From contig CAOJZM010000007.1 in the NCBI GenBank assembly GCA_948466185.1, positions 1-59,675 of the forward strand: a stretch of DNA of 59,675 nucleotides. Direction: 5' to 3'. Below the pieces are notes generated by a model. That model was not told where the DNA came from. It worked only from the letters and a program-made list of their open reading frames with translations, and made no database searches. Below, piece by piece: positions 30,406-39,352 of this stretch (position 1 is the stretch's first letter; each line of letters begins with the position of its first letter). The DNA comes from an uncultured Christensenella sp. Lineage in GTDB: Bacteria > Bacillota > Clostridia > Christensenellales > UBA1242. The position numbers were made by a program, and so were the translations under genes.

Positions 30406-30844
30406 CCTTCTCCTCATACTCTTTATTCATGATTTTAATTTTCTCATAATCAACATTGAAAAGTCCTTCACTAATGTCCCCGCCAACAAACTTATTACCT
30501 TCGTTATTAAAAACTGCACAAGCAATATAGTTCAAAATCTTTTCTATAAATTTGTTCTCAATGTGTTGGTCCGCATTGTCAGCTTTTCTTTCACCATTTT
30601 GTCTTTTTAACTCTTTGTTTATTTCACTCAAATTTTCTTTAATCTCTGTCAAATTCATGACCTCATCATAGGCATTGTCCCCAAGCAATTTCTTTGCTCC
30701 AAGCAAAACGCAATGACGAATAAAGTCCGCCATGTTGTCAAATTTCTTTTTGCTTTTCTCAAAAGCTCTCTCCAATGTTTCTTGATCCTCTTGTGTGTAA
30801 ATTCGTAAAGTATGTTGCAACTTCACTTTTTCTGGTTTTAACAT
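30395..30844 (-). CDS. MobC-like relaxosome accessory protein
   Basis: 149 residues. 'HTLRIYTQEDQETLERAFEKSKKKFDNMADFIRHCVLLGAKKLLG' fits a ribbon-helix-helix of mobilisation accessory proteins that bind oriT. GGAGGTAA ribosome site; its end overlaps the relaxase start, so the two are coupled. Confidence 0.7.
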   Translation of the reverse strand: MLKPEKVKLQHTLRIYTQEDQETLERAFEKSKKKFDNMADFIRHCVLLGAKKLLGDNAYDEVMNLTEIKENLSEINKELKRQNGERKADNADQHIENKFIEKILNYIACAVFNNEGNKFVGGDISEGLFNVDYEKIKIMNKEYEEKGGR

Positions 30845-30880
30845 TTTTACCTCCGTGTATTTTAAAATTTAGGTGCAACA

Positions 30881-30912
30881 AAAAAGAACGAGCGCAGGAA
30901 ATCGTTCTTTTT
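30881..30912. terminator. Bidirectional terminator
   Basis: AAAAAGAACGA / TCGTTCTTTTT, downstream of the sigma-like gene on the minus strand. Confidence 0.75.
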
Positions 30913-31002
30913 CTGTTTGCTTTCCTATAATATATAAAGGACATTTTAAATTCAAAAGTTTAGGCAGTAAATGTGTTTTTGAAAGAAAATTTCAAATTTT
31001 TC

Positions 31003-31686
31003 CTATTTTTGTATGAATTTTATAAAGTCAGTGACTGTTTTTGACATAAACTGCCAAAGTTTCTTCTCTTTTGGACTAAGTCCAACTCCAAGTCTATCTG
31101 CAATCTTAATCGCTTGTGTTGCTCCTTTTGCAAAATCTAAAATCTTGTCTAAATCAAGCTCAAAATTTTCATTTGTCAAACCTTCCTCAAGTGTGTCGAT
31201 AAATTCATCTGTAAAATCTTTGCAATGACTTTGCCAAAAACCTGTTTTGATAAAATCTTTATCTCGTGCAAGAAAGAAAACAAAATGCTTGTAAGTTGTT
31301 TTTAAAAATTGCGTCAAAGCACTTTTGCTCATATTGTGTTTCTTTGCAATATCGCAAAGTTTCATATCTTTCTTAAATCGTTCAATCAAGATTTCTTTTT
31401 GTAGCGGTTGCAATTTTTCTGCAACTTTCCAAATTACTTCAGCAAAGATTTTATTCTCAACCTCTTGCTCAATATCCACACTTTCATCTTTGATCGTCTC
31501 TACAAACTCAATCTCATCTCCATTATCACAAATAGTTTCAAAATAACTGCACTCATATTTGTTGACCTTTTTCATAAGCCTTCGCCAGTATATATCATTA
31601 GCCCAAAGATAACGAGCAACCTCTTCACTAACTTCCAAGTCAATAGTTTTGTTATGTATTCGGTCTTTATACTTAATCCAAACCAT
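31003..31686 (-). CDS. Sigma-70 region 4-like regulatory protein
   Basis: 227 residues. 'LQPLQKEILIERFKKDMKLCDIAKKHNMSKSALTQFLKTTYKHF' is a sigma region 4/HTH pattern. Extra N- and C-terminal helices are not recognised. AAAGGA ribosome site. Probably a transcription regulator of the element, with an unknown target. Confidence 0.65.
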   Translation of the reverse strand: MVWIKYKDRIHNKTIDLEVSEEVARYLWANDIYWRRLMKKVNKYECSYFETICDNGDEIEFVETIKDESVDIEQEVENKIFAEVIWKVAEKLQPLQKEILIERFKKDMKLCDIAKKHNMSKSALTQFLKTTYKHFVFFLARDKDFIKTGFWQSHCKDFTDEFIDTLEEGLTNENFELDLDKILDFAKGATQAIKIADRLGVGLSPKEKKLWQFMSKTVTDFIKFIQK

Positions 31687-31819
31687 ATTCGTTCCTTTGA
31701 AAAATTATATCATAACAAAACTCAAAAATCTTTCAAAAGCGACAACATTCTATGTCGAACATTGTCAAATCATATCACTTGCCCTAAATAAATGAAAACC
31801 TATTAAAAATGAAAAAAAA

Positions 31820-31845
31820 CACTTTATCAAAAAAATGATAAAGTG
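31820..31845. terminator. Terminator after the glyoxalase-like domain gene
   Basis: CACTTTATCA-AAAAAA-TGATAAAGTG. Confidence 0.75.
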
Positions 31846-31885
31846 CATAATTTATATTGTTTTTAATAACATTAAATGAGCAGTG

Positions 31886-32689
31886 TTAAATATGATACCC
31901 TAAAGATTCAAGAGTAAAAAGCATAAAGTATAAAATTGCTTGATCAAATGAAACTTCTTCTTTTTCCATTATTAAATTAACCAATCGCTCTTTATCTTTA
32001 CTAAGTTTAAATTCTACAATTGTGTTATCTAATTTCTCTTTTTCTGCGTATGGGTCTGCATGTCCCCACATTTGTAGTGCAACGCTAGCATAACCTGTCT
32101 CAATAATACGTATACAATTTTTTTGCGTAATTGAAGATGTTATCGCTTTTTCTGCATTTAAATTTTTCTCTCGCATTATCTTTTTAAGCATATCTTGTGG
32201 ATTTACTGCATCTTTAAAATTAAATCTTATTTTAGGTCTTTTATTATTTTTGGCAGATTCCTTTTCAAGAAAAACTTTTTTAAATACTTCCAACTTTGAT
32301 TCATCATCAAAATTCTTTAAGTTTTCCTGTTCATAGATTTTCCAATCAGCGACAATCATACTTTCCACCAAATTTGTAAAGTACCCTTGTTTCATTTGGT
32401 AATCAATCCTGTTGATTAATAGTAGTCTACCCAATTCCAATGCAGGTTCAGAAGCATTTATTAGTTCATTCCATTTATAAAATCCAGAAAGTCTTGCTAT
32501 TATATGTTGGGCATTCATTAATGTAAATGAATCTTCTTCTCCAATATGAAAATTGTCAAGTATCTCATCAATGTCATTAAAAAAGCGAGGTCTATATTCA
32601 TAAAACCCCTCGTTTTCATTATATACTCGCGTATTATAATCTTTGAACAAGTTTTTAGCTTGTTGCTTAAAAAATTCTATATTCGTCAT
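31886..32689 (-). CDS. Protein with a 'glyoxalase superfamily' N-terminal helical domain
   Basis: 267 residues. The N-terminal ~90 residues (FFKQQAKNLFKDY, FTLMNAQHIIARLSGFYKWNELINA) match a small domain found in many plasmid and phage proteins and annotated as glyoxalase superfamily. The C-terminal part is unrecognised. AAGGAG ribosome site. Function unknown. Confidence 0.6.
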   Translation of the reverse strand: MTNIEFFKQQAKNLFKDYNTRVYNENEGFYEYRPRFFNDIDEILDNFHIGEEDSFTLMNAQHIIARLSGFYKWNELINASEPALELGRLLLINRIDYQMKQGYFTNLVESMIVADWKIYEQENLKNFDDESKLEVFKKVFLEKESAKNNKRPKIRFNFKDAVNPQDMLKKIMREKNLNAEKAITSSITQKNCIRIIETGYASVALQMWGHADPYAEKEKLDNTIVEFKLSKDKERLVNLIMEKEEVSFDQAILYFMLFTLESLGYHI

Positions 32690-32957
32690 AATATTCTCCT
32701 TATAAATTGTGTTTACTGTCTATTAATAATGCGTCCGTAAACTTTATAGACAATAAACCTTTCATAAAGATTATATTATCTTATAATGGCTGATAAAATC
32801 TTTGCACGAACGAGCAGGCTTGCCACAAGCCTTAATTATATAATATCAAAAAAATTTTAGTTTGTCAAACAAAATGGCAATTATAACAAAAAACACTCTA
32901 ATTTTTCGATTAGAGTGTTTTTGTTAGTTTCAAGGTTTACAACTCTTCTGTCATACT
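32690..32957. other. Gene-free stretch inside the element
   Basis: It contains a short AGGCTTG-CCA-CAAGCCT hairpin (32817-32834), an A/T-rich promoter-like zone for the minus-strand gene and, at 32888-32922, the XRE gene's terminator. No coding sequence is supported. Confidence 0.4.
32888..32922. terminator. Terminator of the element XRE gene
   Basis: AAAAACACTCTAAT-TTTTCG-ATTAGAGTGTTTTT. Confidence 0.85.
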
Positions 32958-33206
32958 TTATTTTTCTTTTATTTCCAAACTTGCAAAATCAAATAATGGA
33001 CTATCAAAGAATTCTGACATCGTCATTCCAAGTTCTCTAATAATGAGTGCCATATTTCTGAAATTTGGAGTTTCATATTTGCAATTCAAAATATCTGTCA
33101 TAGTGCTTTGATATAAACCTGTTTCTTGTGCCAACTTATATTGTGTCATCTTTTTAGCTTTTAATATTTCTTTAACTCTTAATGCAAATGCTTTATTTAG
33201 TTTCAT
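32958..33206 (-). CDS. XRE-family HTH regulator of the element
   Basis: 82 residues. 'MTQYKLAQETGLYQSTMTDILN' is a clear XRE helix-turn-helix. AAGGAG ribosome site. Divergent from the SLOG gene, with repeated AAAAGCCGAAT sites between them that it may bind. Confidence 0.85.
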   Translation of the reverse strand: MKLNKAFALRVKEILKAKKMTQYKLAQETGLYQSTMTDILNCKYETPNFRNMALIIRELGMTMSEFFDSPLFDFASLEIKEK

Positions 33207-33276
33207 ATTTTGTTCTCCTTACTTCGTTTTTCACGATATATACATATTAGCCGATATATTTCGTTCAACTATTTAA

Positions 33277-33342
33277 GGAAAAGCCGAATTTTTGTTATAT
33301 TTTCGGGAAAAATGTGTTATATTATATAGGGAAAAGCCGAAT
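33277..33342. promoter_or_regulatory. Divergent control region with repeated 13-bp sites
   Basis: GGAAAAGCCGAAT occurs at 33277-33289 and 33330-33342 (53 bp apart, about five helical turns), bracketing a TATATT/TATATAG promoter-like stretch for the SLOG gene. A partial site (AGCCGATAT) is near 33249. Confidence 0.5.
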
Positions 33343-33356
33343 AATAGGAGTTTGTT

Positions 33357-33875
33357 ATGAAAACTAGCATAATTAGAGAAGAAACTGCAAATCTCACAGG
33401 GCATAGACCAAAGTCGTTACCATGGGGATATGATGAAAGCAAAGAAAATTGTTTAAAGTTTAAAGAGGATGTGAAAAAGATTTTTGAAGGTGCAATCAAA
33501 TATGGGCTAAATACTTTTTTGACAGGTATGGCAGAAGGCTTTGATATGATTGGTGCTGAAATTCTGTTTGAGCTTAGAAAATTACACAAAATCAAAGTCA
33601 TCGCAGTCGTGCCATGCTTAGGGCAAGAGTTTGGGTGGAGCAGCGAACAACAGAAAAGATATAAATATATTTTGTCAAAGTGTGATGATGTTATTGTTTT
33701 GTCAGACCATTATTACAAAAATAGCATGAATGACCGAAATAAGTATATGGTAGATAATTCTTCGGTTTGTATTGCTTGTTGGAATGGCAAACCAAGTGGC
33801 ACAGGAAACACTGTTCGATTTGCAAAAGAAAATGGCAATAAGGTTAGAATTATCAAGCCAGAAGATTTTAAATAA
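33357..33875 (+). CDS. DUF1273/YpsA-like SLOG-fold protein
   Basis: 172 residues. LTGHRPKSLPWGYDE at the N-terminus, FLTGMAEGFDMIGAEILFELRK, then DRNKYMVDNSSVCIACWNG and GTGNTVRFAKE are the DUF1273 hallmarks of the SLOG (Rossmann-like) superfamily, predicted to bind a nucleotide or nucleotide-derived signal. TAGGAG ribosome site. It is the only plus-strand gene of the element. Function not established. Confidence 0.85.
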   Translation: MKTSIIREETANLTGHRPKSLPWGYDESKENCLKFKEDVKKIFEGAIKYGLNTFLTGMAEGFDMIGAEILFELRKLHKIKVIAVVPCLGQEFGWSSEQQKRYKYILSKCDDVIVLSDHYYKNSMNDRNKYMVDNSSVCIACWNGKPSGTGNTVRFAKENGNKVRIIKPEDFK

Positions 33876-33881
33876 AAATAA

Positions 33882-33910
33882 AAATCCATCGGCCAAGCTG
33901 ATGGACTTTT
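33882..33910. terminator. Bidirectional terminator
   Basis: TCCATC-GGCCAAGCT-GATGGA with A/T runs, between the convergent SLOG and MazG genes. Confidence 0.75.
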
Positions 33911-33912
33911 TT

Positions 33913-34275
33913 CTACTTATACTCATTATATTTTTTATTGCACCCTTTCACCTTTTCAACAGGATACTTTTTGTTATTCTTTTCAATTTTATTTACAACT
34001 GCTGAGGATAAGTCAATCTCATTCATTTGTGCAAAGCGAAGAACAAAGTATAACACATCTGCAAGTTCTTCCTCTACTTCAACTCTTTTGTCAGAACTCA
34101 TTAGTTTTTTCATATCATCTTCAGATTTAAATCTAAATATCTGCAAGAGTTCATTTGCTTCCGTTGAAATTCCAATAGCCAATTCTTTTGGATTGTGAAA
34201 TTGATCCCAATCTCTATTTTCACAAAATTCTTTTACTTTGTTTTTTAATTCTTCTATTGTCACTTTTTTATCCAT
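33913..34275 (-). CDS. MazG-like nucleotide pyrophosphohydrolase
   Basis: 120 residues. 'HNPKELAIGISTEANELLQIF' and 'EEELADVLYFVLRFA' carry the EExxE..ExxD metal-binding pattern of dCTPase/XTP3-transactivated MazG-like enzymes, which hydrolyse (d)NTP to (d)NMP. Its start shares a base with the stop of the upstream nuclease-helicase gene, so the two are translationally coupled and probably work together. Confidence 0.85.
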   Translation of the reverse strand: MDKKVTIEELKNKVKEFCENRDWDQFHNPKELAIGISTEANELLQIFRFKSEDDMKKLMSSDKRVEVEEELADVLYFVLRFAQMNEIDLSSAVVNKIEKNNKKYPVEKVKGCNKKYNEYK

Positions 34276-36146
34276 TAGTCACCTCTCTTTAAGCAAGACC
34301 TTAAGTAGTCCGCAAACTTTTTATCAGTACAATAAACAAAGCAACCTTTCTGACCTCTAGTAAACAATGTTCTGTAAGTATTCTTTATAATCTCATCTCC
34401 TATCTCATCAGCTTTTTGTTTGTTAACCTTTTCCATGCTTTTAAGACCTTTAATTGAAGCATCTGTTTTTGCTCTCATATGCCAATTGGTGTAGACTCTG
34501 CCGGCATCTGTAACGCCAATATCATCGCCTACAATTACTCCGACATAATCAAACTCAAGCCCCTGAGATGTATGTATACAGCCAACTTGATCAACTGAAT
34601 TTGGATCTATAGCCCATGTTGCCGTGCTACCGAGATTCCAGCTTGCATGATAATCCCCAATGTTTATGTCATTAATTTCTGGATTATTTTTACCATCTTC
34701 AATCCAGTCCCAACAATATCCAGCAACAAGTCTTGACTTATTGTTTATTTTGTTTTTCTCTTTGATTATTTCATATAATCTATTTGGATCGTCAACAATC
34801 TCAAATTCATAATTTTCAAAACCATCAAAGTTGGCTGTTTCTCTAATTTGCAATGTATTATCAACCCATGACAAGAAACCATCTGAACCATTACATCTAA
34901 ATTGAGATTTTAACTCCATCTGTACAACTTCGGCATCATATAAATGAGCAAACTTCTTAATTTCAGAGATACTGCCGGCATCGTCAATGTGAATTCTTTG
35001 ATGTTCATCAATGAAGAAAACCGAAAACTTAGAAGCATTTATTATTTCTTTGATTTGGTTTTCTCCCTTGTTTTTAAACATACCAGATTTTCTATTAAGT
35101 CTATGGGCTTCATCACAAAGAATAACATCAAAAGTATTTGGCACAGCATCATAGAAGTTGCCAGAGCCTTTAAATAATTCACTAATAACAGCTTGTTTAA
35201 AATTGCCTTTCAGCTTCTTAGAATACACACTTCTAGGTGCGGAATTTTTTGTTACATAAGCACAAACAGCATCCCTTGAAGTCATTTTAACCAACAAGTT
35301 AATTGCAAGAACAGACTTCCCTGTTCCTGGACCACCCTCAACAATTAAAACTCTTTTTCTTCCATCTCGATAAGATTTTCTTCCCATTTCAAGAGCTTTT
35401 TCATAAACCAACTTTTGATCATCAATCATCAAAAACTCTTGATTGCCCTTTAGCATACTTGCAAGACAATCTTGCAAAGATTTAGATGGTCTTAATCTTC
35501 CATTATCAATTTGATAAAGCGTCTCTTTATTGTCTCCAAACTTGATATGTTTTGAGATAAATTCTCTAAGCACTCTGCCTTCGCCAGAAGCAAAAACTGG
35601 AGCTTGATCTACATAAAACTTGTAAACACTACATTCAATAGGATCTTCTTCTTTTTTCATGTAGTTATGTAAATAAGCACAAGGATTTAATTTTACATCT
35701 TTGTCCTGAACTACCTGATTGTAATCCTCAATCATTTTAGCATATGTGTAAGCCTGATAAGAAGGATGTGTCGTTTCTCTTACTCCGCCACCTAAATATG
35801 TTTTAATTATTCCATCTTTGTCATCAACAACTTCAACTTTATCCCATTGCTTTAACTCAATGATAATAGCAGCATTTTTGTTTTCTGCATTCTTGCCAGA
35901 CACGATAAAGTCAACCCTTTTGCTCGTATAAGGAATATTAAACTCGATAGCAATTCCAGAATCATCTGGAATACTTTCATCATCCACAACATTTCTCATT
36001 TGCACTAAAGAGTTGTTCCATGATCTAATTTCATTCATAGAAGTTTGTCCTATCTTTTCTTGATATTTTTCATAGAGTTTTTTAACTAATAAATCATCTC
36101 TGACATCATTTACAAACTCTCTTTTTAAAGCCGAATAAATTATCAT
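34275..36146 (-). CDS. DUF2075-type ATPase with N-terminal nuclease-like domain
   Basis: 623 residues. The N-terminal domain has RVDFIV (Asp79) and IIIELKQW (Glu97, Lys99), a PD-(D/E)XK nuclease pattern. Then come Walker A GGPGTGKS (~270), Walker B ILCDEAHRL, SQFRCNGSD and HTSQGLEFDYVGV, the helicase motifs of the DUF2075/SF1 group. It would act on nucleic acid in an ATP-dependent way. GAGGT ribosome site. The gene order with MazG, on a mobile element, suggests a defence module, but that is inference. Confidence 0.8.
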   Translation of the reverse strand: MIIYSALKREFVNDVRDDLLVKKLYEKYQEKIGQTSMNEIRSWNNSLVQMRNVVDDESIPDDSGIAIEFNIPYTSKRVDFIVSGKNAENKNAAIIIELKQWDKVEVVDDKDGIIKTYLGGGVRETTHPSYQAYTYAKMIEDYNQVVQDKDVKLNPCAYLHNYMKKEEDPIECSVYKFYVDQAPVFASGEGRVLREFISKHIKFGDNKETLYQIDNGRLRPSKSLQDCLASMLKGNQEFLMIDDQKLVYEKALEMGRKSYRDGRKRVLIVEGGPGTGKSVLAINLLVKMTSRDAVCAYVTKNSAPRSVYSKKLKGNFKQAVISELFKGSGNFYDAVPNTFDVILCDEAHRLNRKSGMFKNKGENQIKEIINASKFSVFFIDEHQRIHIDDAGSISEIKKFAHLYDAEVVQMELKSQFRCNGSDGFLSWVDNTLQIRETANFDGFENYEFEIVDDPNRLYEIIKEKNKINNKSRLVAGYCWDWIEDGKNNPEINDINIGDYHASWNLGSTATWAIDPNSVDQVGCIHTSQGLEFDYVGVIVGDDIGVTDAGRVYTNWHMRAKTDASIKGLKSMEKVNKQKADEIGDEIIKNTYRTLFTRGQKGCFVYCTDKKFADYLRSCLKRGD

Positions 36147-36202
36147 AAGTTAACCTCGTATTCATTATAGCATAAATCTTCTGCTTTTGTATTAATTTAT
36201 AA

Positions 36203-36239
36203 AACAAAACAGCAAAAATTTAATTTTACTGTTTTGTTC
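36203..36239 (-). terminator. Terminator of the ParB-like/Dam operon
   Basis: AACAAAACAG...CTGTTTTGTT inverted repeat downstream of the methylase gene. Confidence 0.6.
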
Positions 36240-36291
36240 ATTAATCGACAACTTAGTTGTTATAACTTCAAAATATAGATGTTTACAAGGA

Positions 36292-37116
36292 CTAAGCCAA
36301 TCGTAAATTAAAATTGTATATCATTAACTCATTTACTTTTCTCTTACTGCATACAGAATAAACTAATTCCTGCTCAACTTGAGGATAGTCTTTATAAATA
36401 TTTTTGATCAAATCAACATTATCATAAGTCATAATCCATTCGGTTTCAACGCCCTCAATAACTTCTTTTAAACGTATATGATCCAATTCATTGTAGGCGT
36501 TTAAGTATAAGTCTTTTGCCTTGTTTACATAAGGTGGATCAAAATTATAAAACAACTCATGTTCTCTCTGCCTTAATTTTTCAATAAGTTTGATTGCATC
36601 CAAATTATAAATCTCTACATAGTCTTTATATTCAGAGATAGATTTTATCAATTTTATAAGTTCAATTCTGTTAAATCTACAATTAATTTTATAACTACCT
36701 TTTTGATTAAACCCTCCTATAGGCCCACTTTTTAAAATCCCCGAGTAATTTGTTCTATTCAAAAACAAAGTAGAAAACCCCACATCAACAAGTGAATATT
36801 GTTGTTGATTATCATAAATCTCTTTTTGCTTATACCATTCTTCAACATTTATTTCGGTTTCATTTATTTTTTTTATTAACTGCGAAGTATGATTAAACAC
36901 ACATTTCCAAAAAGCATATATATGCCTGTCATAGTCATTGATAATCACACGATTTATATCCCCGTTCATTAATAATTTCAATCCAAGACCAAAGCCTCCT
37001 GAAAAAGGCTCAACATATATCCTGTCAGACAAATTATTAGCATCAACAATTTGTTTAACAACACTATATATTTTCGCTTTCCCACCAGGATATCTTAATG
37101 GTGTATAACTTTTCAT
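36292..37116 (-). CDS. D12-class (Dam-type) adenine DNA methyltransferase
   Basis: 274 residues. YPGGK at 9-13, PFSGGFGLGL at 37-46 (SAM-binding motif I), and DPPY at 193-196 in the catalytic motif IV, in the order of Dam-family N6-adenine methylases. The target sequence cannot be predicted reliably; GATC is the common one. It is 10 bp downstream of the ParB-like gene and probably co-transcribed with it. Confidence 0.92.
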   Translation of the reverse strand: MKSYTPLRYPGGKAKIYSVVKQIVDANNLSDRIYVEPFSGGFGLGLKLLMNGDINRVIINDYDRHIYAFWKCVFNHTSQLIKKINETEINVEEWYKQKEIYDNQQQYSLVDVGFSTLFLNRTNYSGILKSGPIGGFNQKGSYKINCRFNRIELIKLIKSISEYKDYVEIYNLDAIKLIEKLRQREHELFYNFDPPYVNKAKDLYLNAYNELDHIRLKEVIEGVETEWIMTYDNVDLIKNIYKDYPQVEQELVYSVCSKRKVNELMIYNFNLRLA

Positions 37117-37126
37117 AATAATCCTT

Positions 37127-39061
37127 TTATATCGAACATCCGATTTCTATAATAATATATATTAGTTCTAACCATGCGATAAAACTTGCTTGTATCTGCT
37201 TTAAATTCATTATGTTAGCCGCTCTCAATGTTCCGTGAGCACCCAAATGCAGTGTATGTATGACTGGATCTAATAAATGTCCAGTTTGTGTACTTGCAAT
37301 ATTAGCTCCAAGATAATTACCTAAATGCTTATAATTATTACCTTTTAAGCAAGATCTCTTTTTAAAAAATTCTTTTGCTATGTCATTAAAATCTTTTGAA
37401 GTTAACGTTTTAAATATTTTTATAATGTCAGCATTATCCTTCGCCTTTTTCCACCTTTGACATGCTGTTGTTTTTTGAGCCTGCGCTAATAAATCCCCTA
37501 ATGATAACTCCATTACGCAACGTAATGCAGCTGCAAAAATATAAAGGTTATTACGCGAATAGTTATCCTCGAGTTCATTTATGAGTTGTCCCGTAACGAT
37601 CGAAGAAATAACAGAGTTAACATTTAAATATTTAAAATTAAAATAGCCTTTATATTCACTTAATGACGACAAGCCATCCATAGCACGTGCCTCAACGAGA
37701 ACTGTTTTTACCGTTGTATAATCCAAATTGTCATCAAACGAATATTTTATCTCAAATGAATATGTCCCCGCTTCTTCGATATAAACATTTTTATTAGGAG
37801 TAATTTGCAACTTTTGTGAATTAGATTTAATAGATACAGCTTTGTTATTGATGTCAATCTTTTCACCGTATACATCGTAAATATTTATCAATTTTGAAAT
37901 ATCTTCTGTAGTACCAATCTTAAAATTCTTAAACGGACCTTCTATAACTTGTATAATTGGCTTAAGAAAATCAATAATCTTAAAATTAAACACAAATTCA
38001 TTTATCTTTAAAACATAGTTGCCAGGATTTCCATCTATAAATTCTTGTTCAGTTATGAGTTTGTCTCCAAAATATATCTCTAATTTGACATCCTCAGCAA
38101 TCACACTATAATTAATTATTTCATTAATAGGAGGGATTTTGCCTTTAACAGCTGCTGAAATCATTTGATTTGGCACAAACTTCTTTCTTTCCAAGGTTTC
38201 CATAATTTTATCAAAAAGTTGCTTCAGTCTTGGCTGTTTTGCACCTATAAATGGACTTTGCAATAAGGATTTAAAGTCAGTAATTTTGTTAATACTTCTA
38301 GAATCAATAAAATTCTCCTTAGCAAAGATTCCGTCTGCTAATAATCTACAAAACTCCTTCAAATCTTTTTCAGACAAAATATCGACATTTATAGTAATTT
38401 TGCAATCCTTAAATTCTTCAGGCACTTCAATTTCTTTTATTAATTCCAATTCAACAAAATATCTTTGTATTCTTTCATAAATTAAAGATGGTGTACTAAT
38501 ATCTTTATATCCAGACATCTTTTTAAAAAAATCCAAAAACAATAATTCCTTTATAAACTTTTTAATCTCCGGAAGTTTTTGCTGAGTTACAACACCTATA
38601 TATGTTAAAGATTTACCATTTATATAATGTTTATAATAGAAGTTTCTTCTCGCCTCTGGTTCCCACAGCCTTATACCTTGTATATGCCTTGCTGCCAAGA
38701 AAGGTTGCACTGCCTCTCTTGAACTTACAACATCAACATCTATTTCTTTTGAATCTTGCCTTAATGTTTCTAAAAAATCATATTTTTTAGAATAAAAACC
38801 ATGTAGAGCTTTAAGTGCACAAACCCTTCTATTCCCTTCAAGCACAATATAATTTTGAGAATTCTTAGTATCCTGCATTACAATAGGTTTTTCTCCTATT
38901 TGGAAAAAACCAGTCCTACTAATACTTTCGATTAGTTTATCTAATACTTCATTATCTTTAAGATAATTAAATATTTCTTCTTCTGTTGTATCTGAATTTT
39001 TAGAAATAATAAATCTAGGATTTTCTTTATCTAATACCAAATTCGATAACTTTATTTTCAT
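37127..39061 (-). CDS. Large ParB/Srx-like domain protein
   Basis: 644 residues. The N-terminus (LVLDKENPRFI..., YIVLEGNRRVCALKAL with EGNRR at 75-79) is a ParB/sulfiredoxin-fold domain. Long unrecognised central and helical C-terminal regions follow, with 'LDPVIHTLHLGAHGTLRAANIMN' near the end. It is too large for a partition ParB and has no ParA partner. Its place next to a methylase suggests a DNA-modification or restriction partner, perhaps a nuclease. AAGAGG ribosome site. Confidence 0.7.
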   Translation of the reverse strand: MKIKLSNLVLDKENPRFIISKNSDTTEEEIFNYLKDNEVLDKLIESISRTGFFQIGEKPIVMQDTKNSQNYIVLEGNRRVCALKALHGFYSKKYDFLETLRQDSKEIDVDVVSSREAVQPFLAARHIQGIRLWEPEARRNFYYKHYINGKSLTYIGVVTQQKLPEIKKFIKELLFLDFFKKMSGYKDISTPSLIYERIQRYFVELELIKEIEVPEEFKDCKITINVDILSEKDLKEFCRLLADGIFAKENFIDSRSINKITDFKSLLQSPFIGAKQPRLKQLFDKIMETLERKKFVPNQMISAAVKGKIPPINEIINYSVIAEDVKLEIYFGDKLITEQEFIDGNPGNYVLKINEFVFNFKIIDFLKPIIQVIEGPFKNFKIGTTEDISKLINIYDVYGEKIDINNKAVSIKSNSQKLQITPNKNVYIEEAGTYSFEIKYSFDDNLDYTTVKTVLVEARAMDGLSSLSEYKGYFNFKYLNVNSVISSIVTGQLINELEDNYSRNNLYIFAAALRCVMELSLGDLLAQAQKTTACQRWKKAKDNADIIKIFKTLTSKDFNDIAKEFFKKRSCLKGNNYKHLGNYLGANIASTQTGHLLDPVIHTLHLGAHGTLRAANIMNLKQIQASFIAWLELIYIIIEIGCSI

Positions 39062-39227
39062 TATATACCTCTTTCTACAAGTTTTTTTTAATTATAACAT
39101 GTTTTTTACTCTTACACAAGCAATATTTCCAAATTAAATTCTAATCATAATATTTATACAAACTTTTAAATGCATAGCAGTCCTAAACAGTCCAAAATCA
39201 CTCTAATTTACCTCATAACCACCCTTT

Positions 39228-39249
39228 AGGTGCAAATAGGTGTACAAAT
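39228..39249. repeat. Right candidate integrase arm-site repeats
   Basis: AGGTGCAAAT and AGGTGTACAAAT, resembling the AGGTGTCAAA pair at 26341-26360. Confidence 0.45.
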
Positions 39250-39276
39250 TTTTAAAAAGCCTACACCTAAAGAAAA

Positions 39277-39302
39277 AAACACTAGCGTTTTTGCTAGTGT
39301 TT
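39277..39302. terminator. Terminator-like hairpin near the element's right end
   Basis: AAACACTAGC-GTTTTT-GCTAGTGTTT. Confidence 0.7.
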
Positions 39303-39352
39303 TAAAGGGATTTTAAGCATAGAGCACAAGTTTGTATGTTTTTGAGTTTAAG

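Noticed and set aside
37127..39061. Plasmid partition ParB
   Set aside because: No ParA gene or parS-like repeats nearby, and the protein is about twice the usual size with an unrelated C-terminus.
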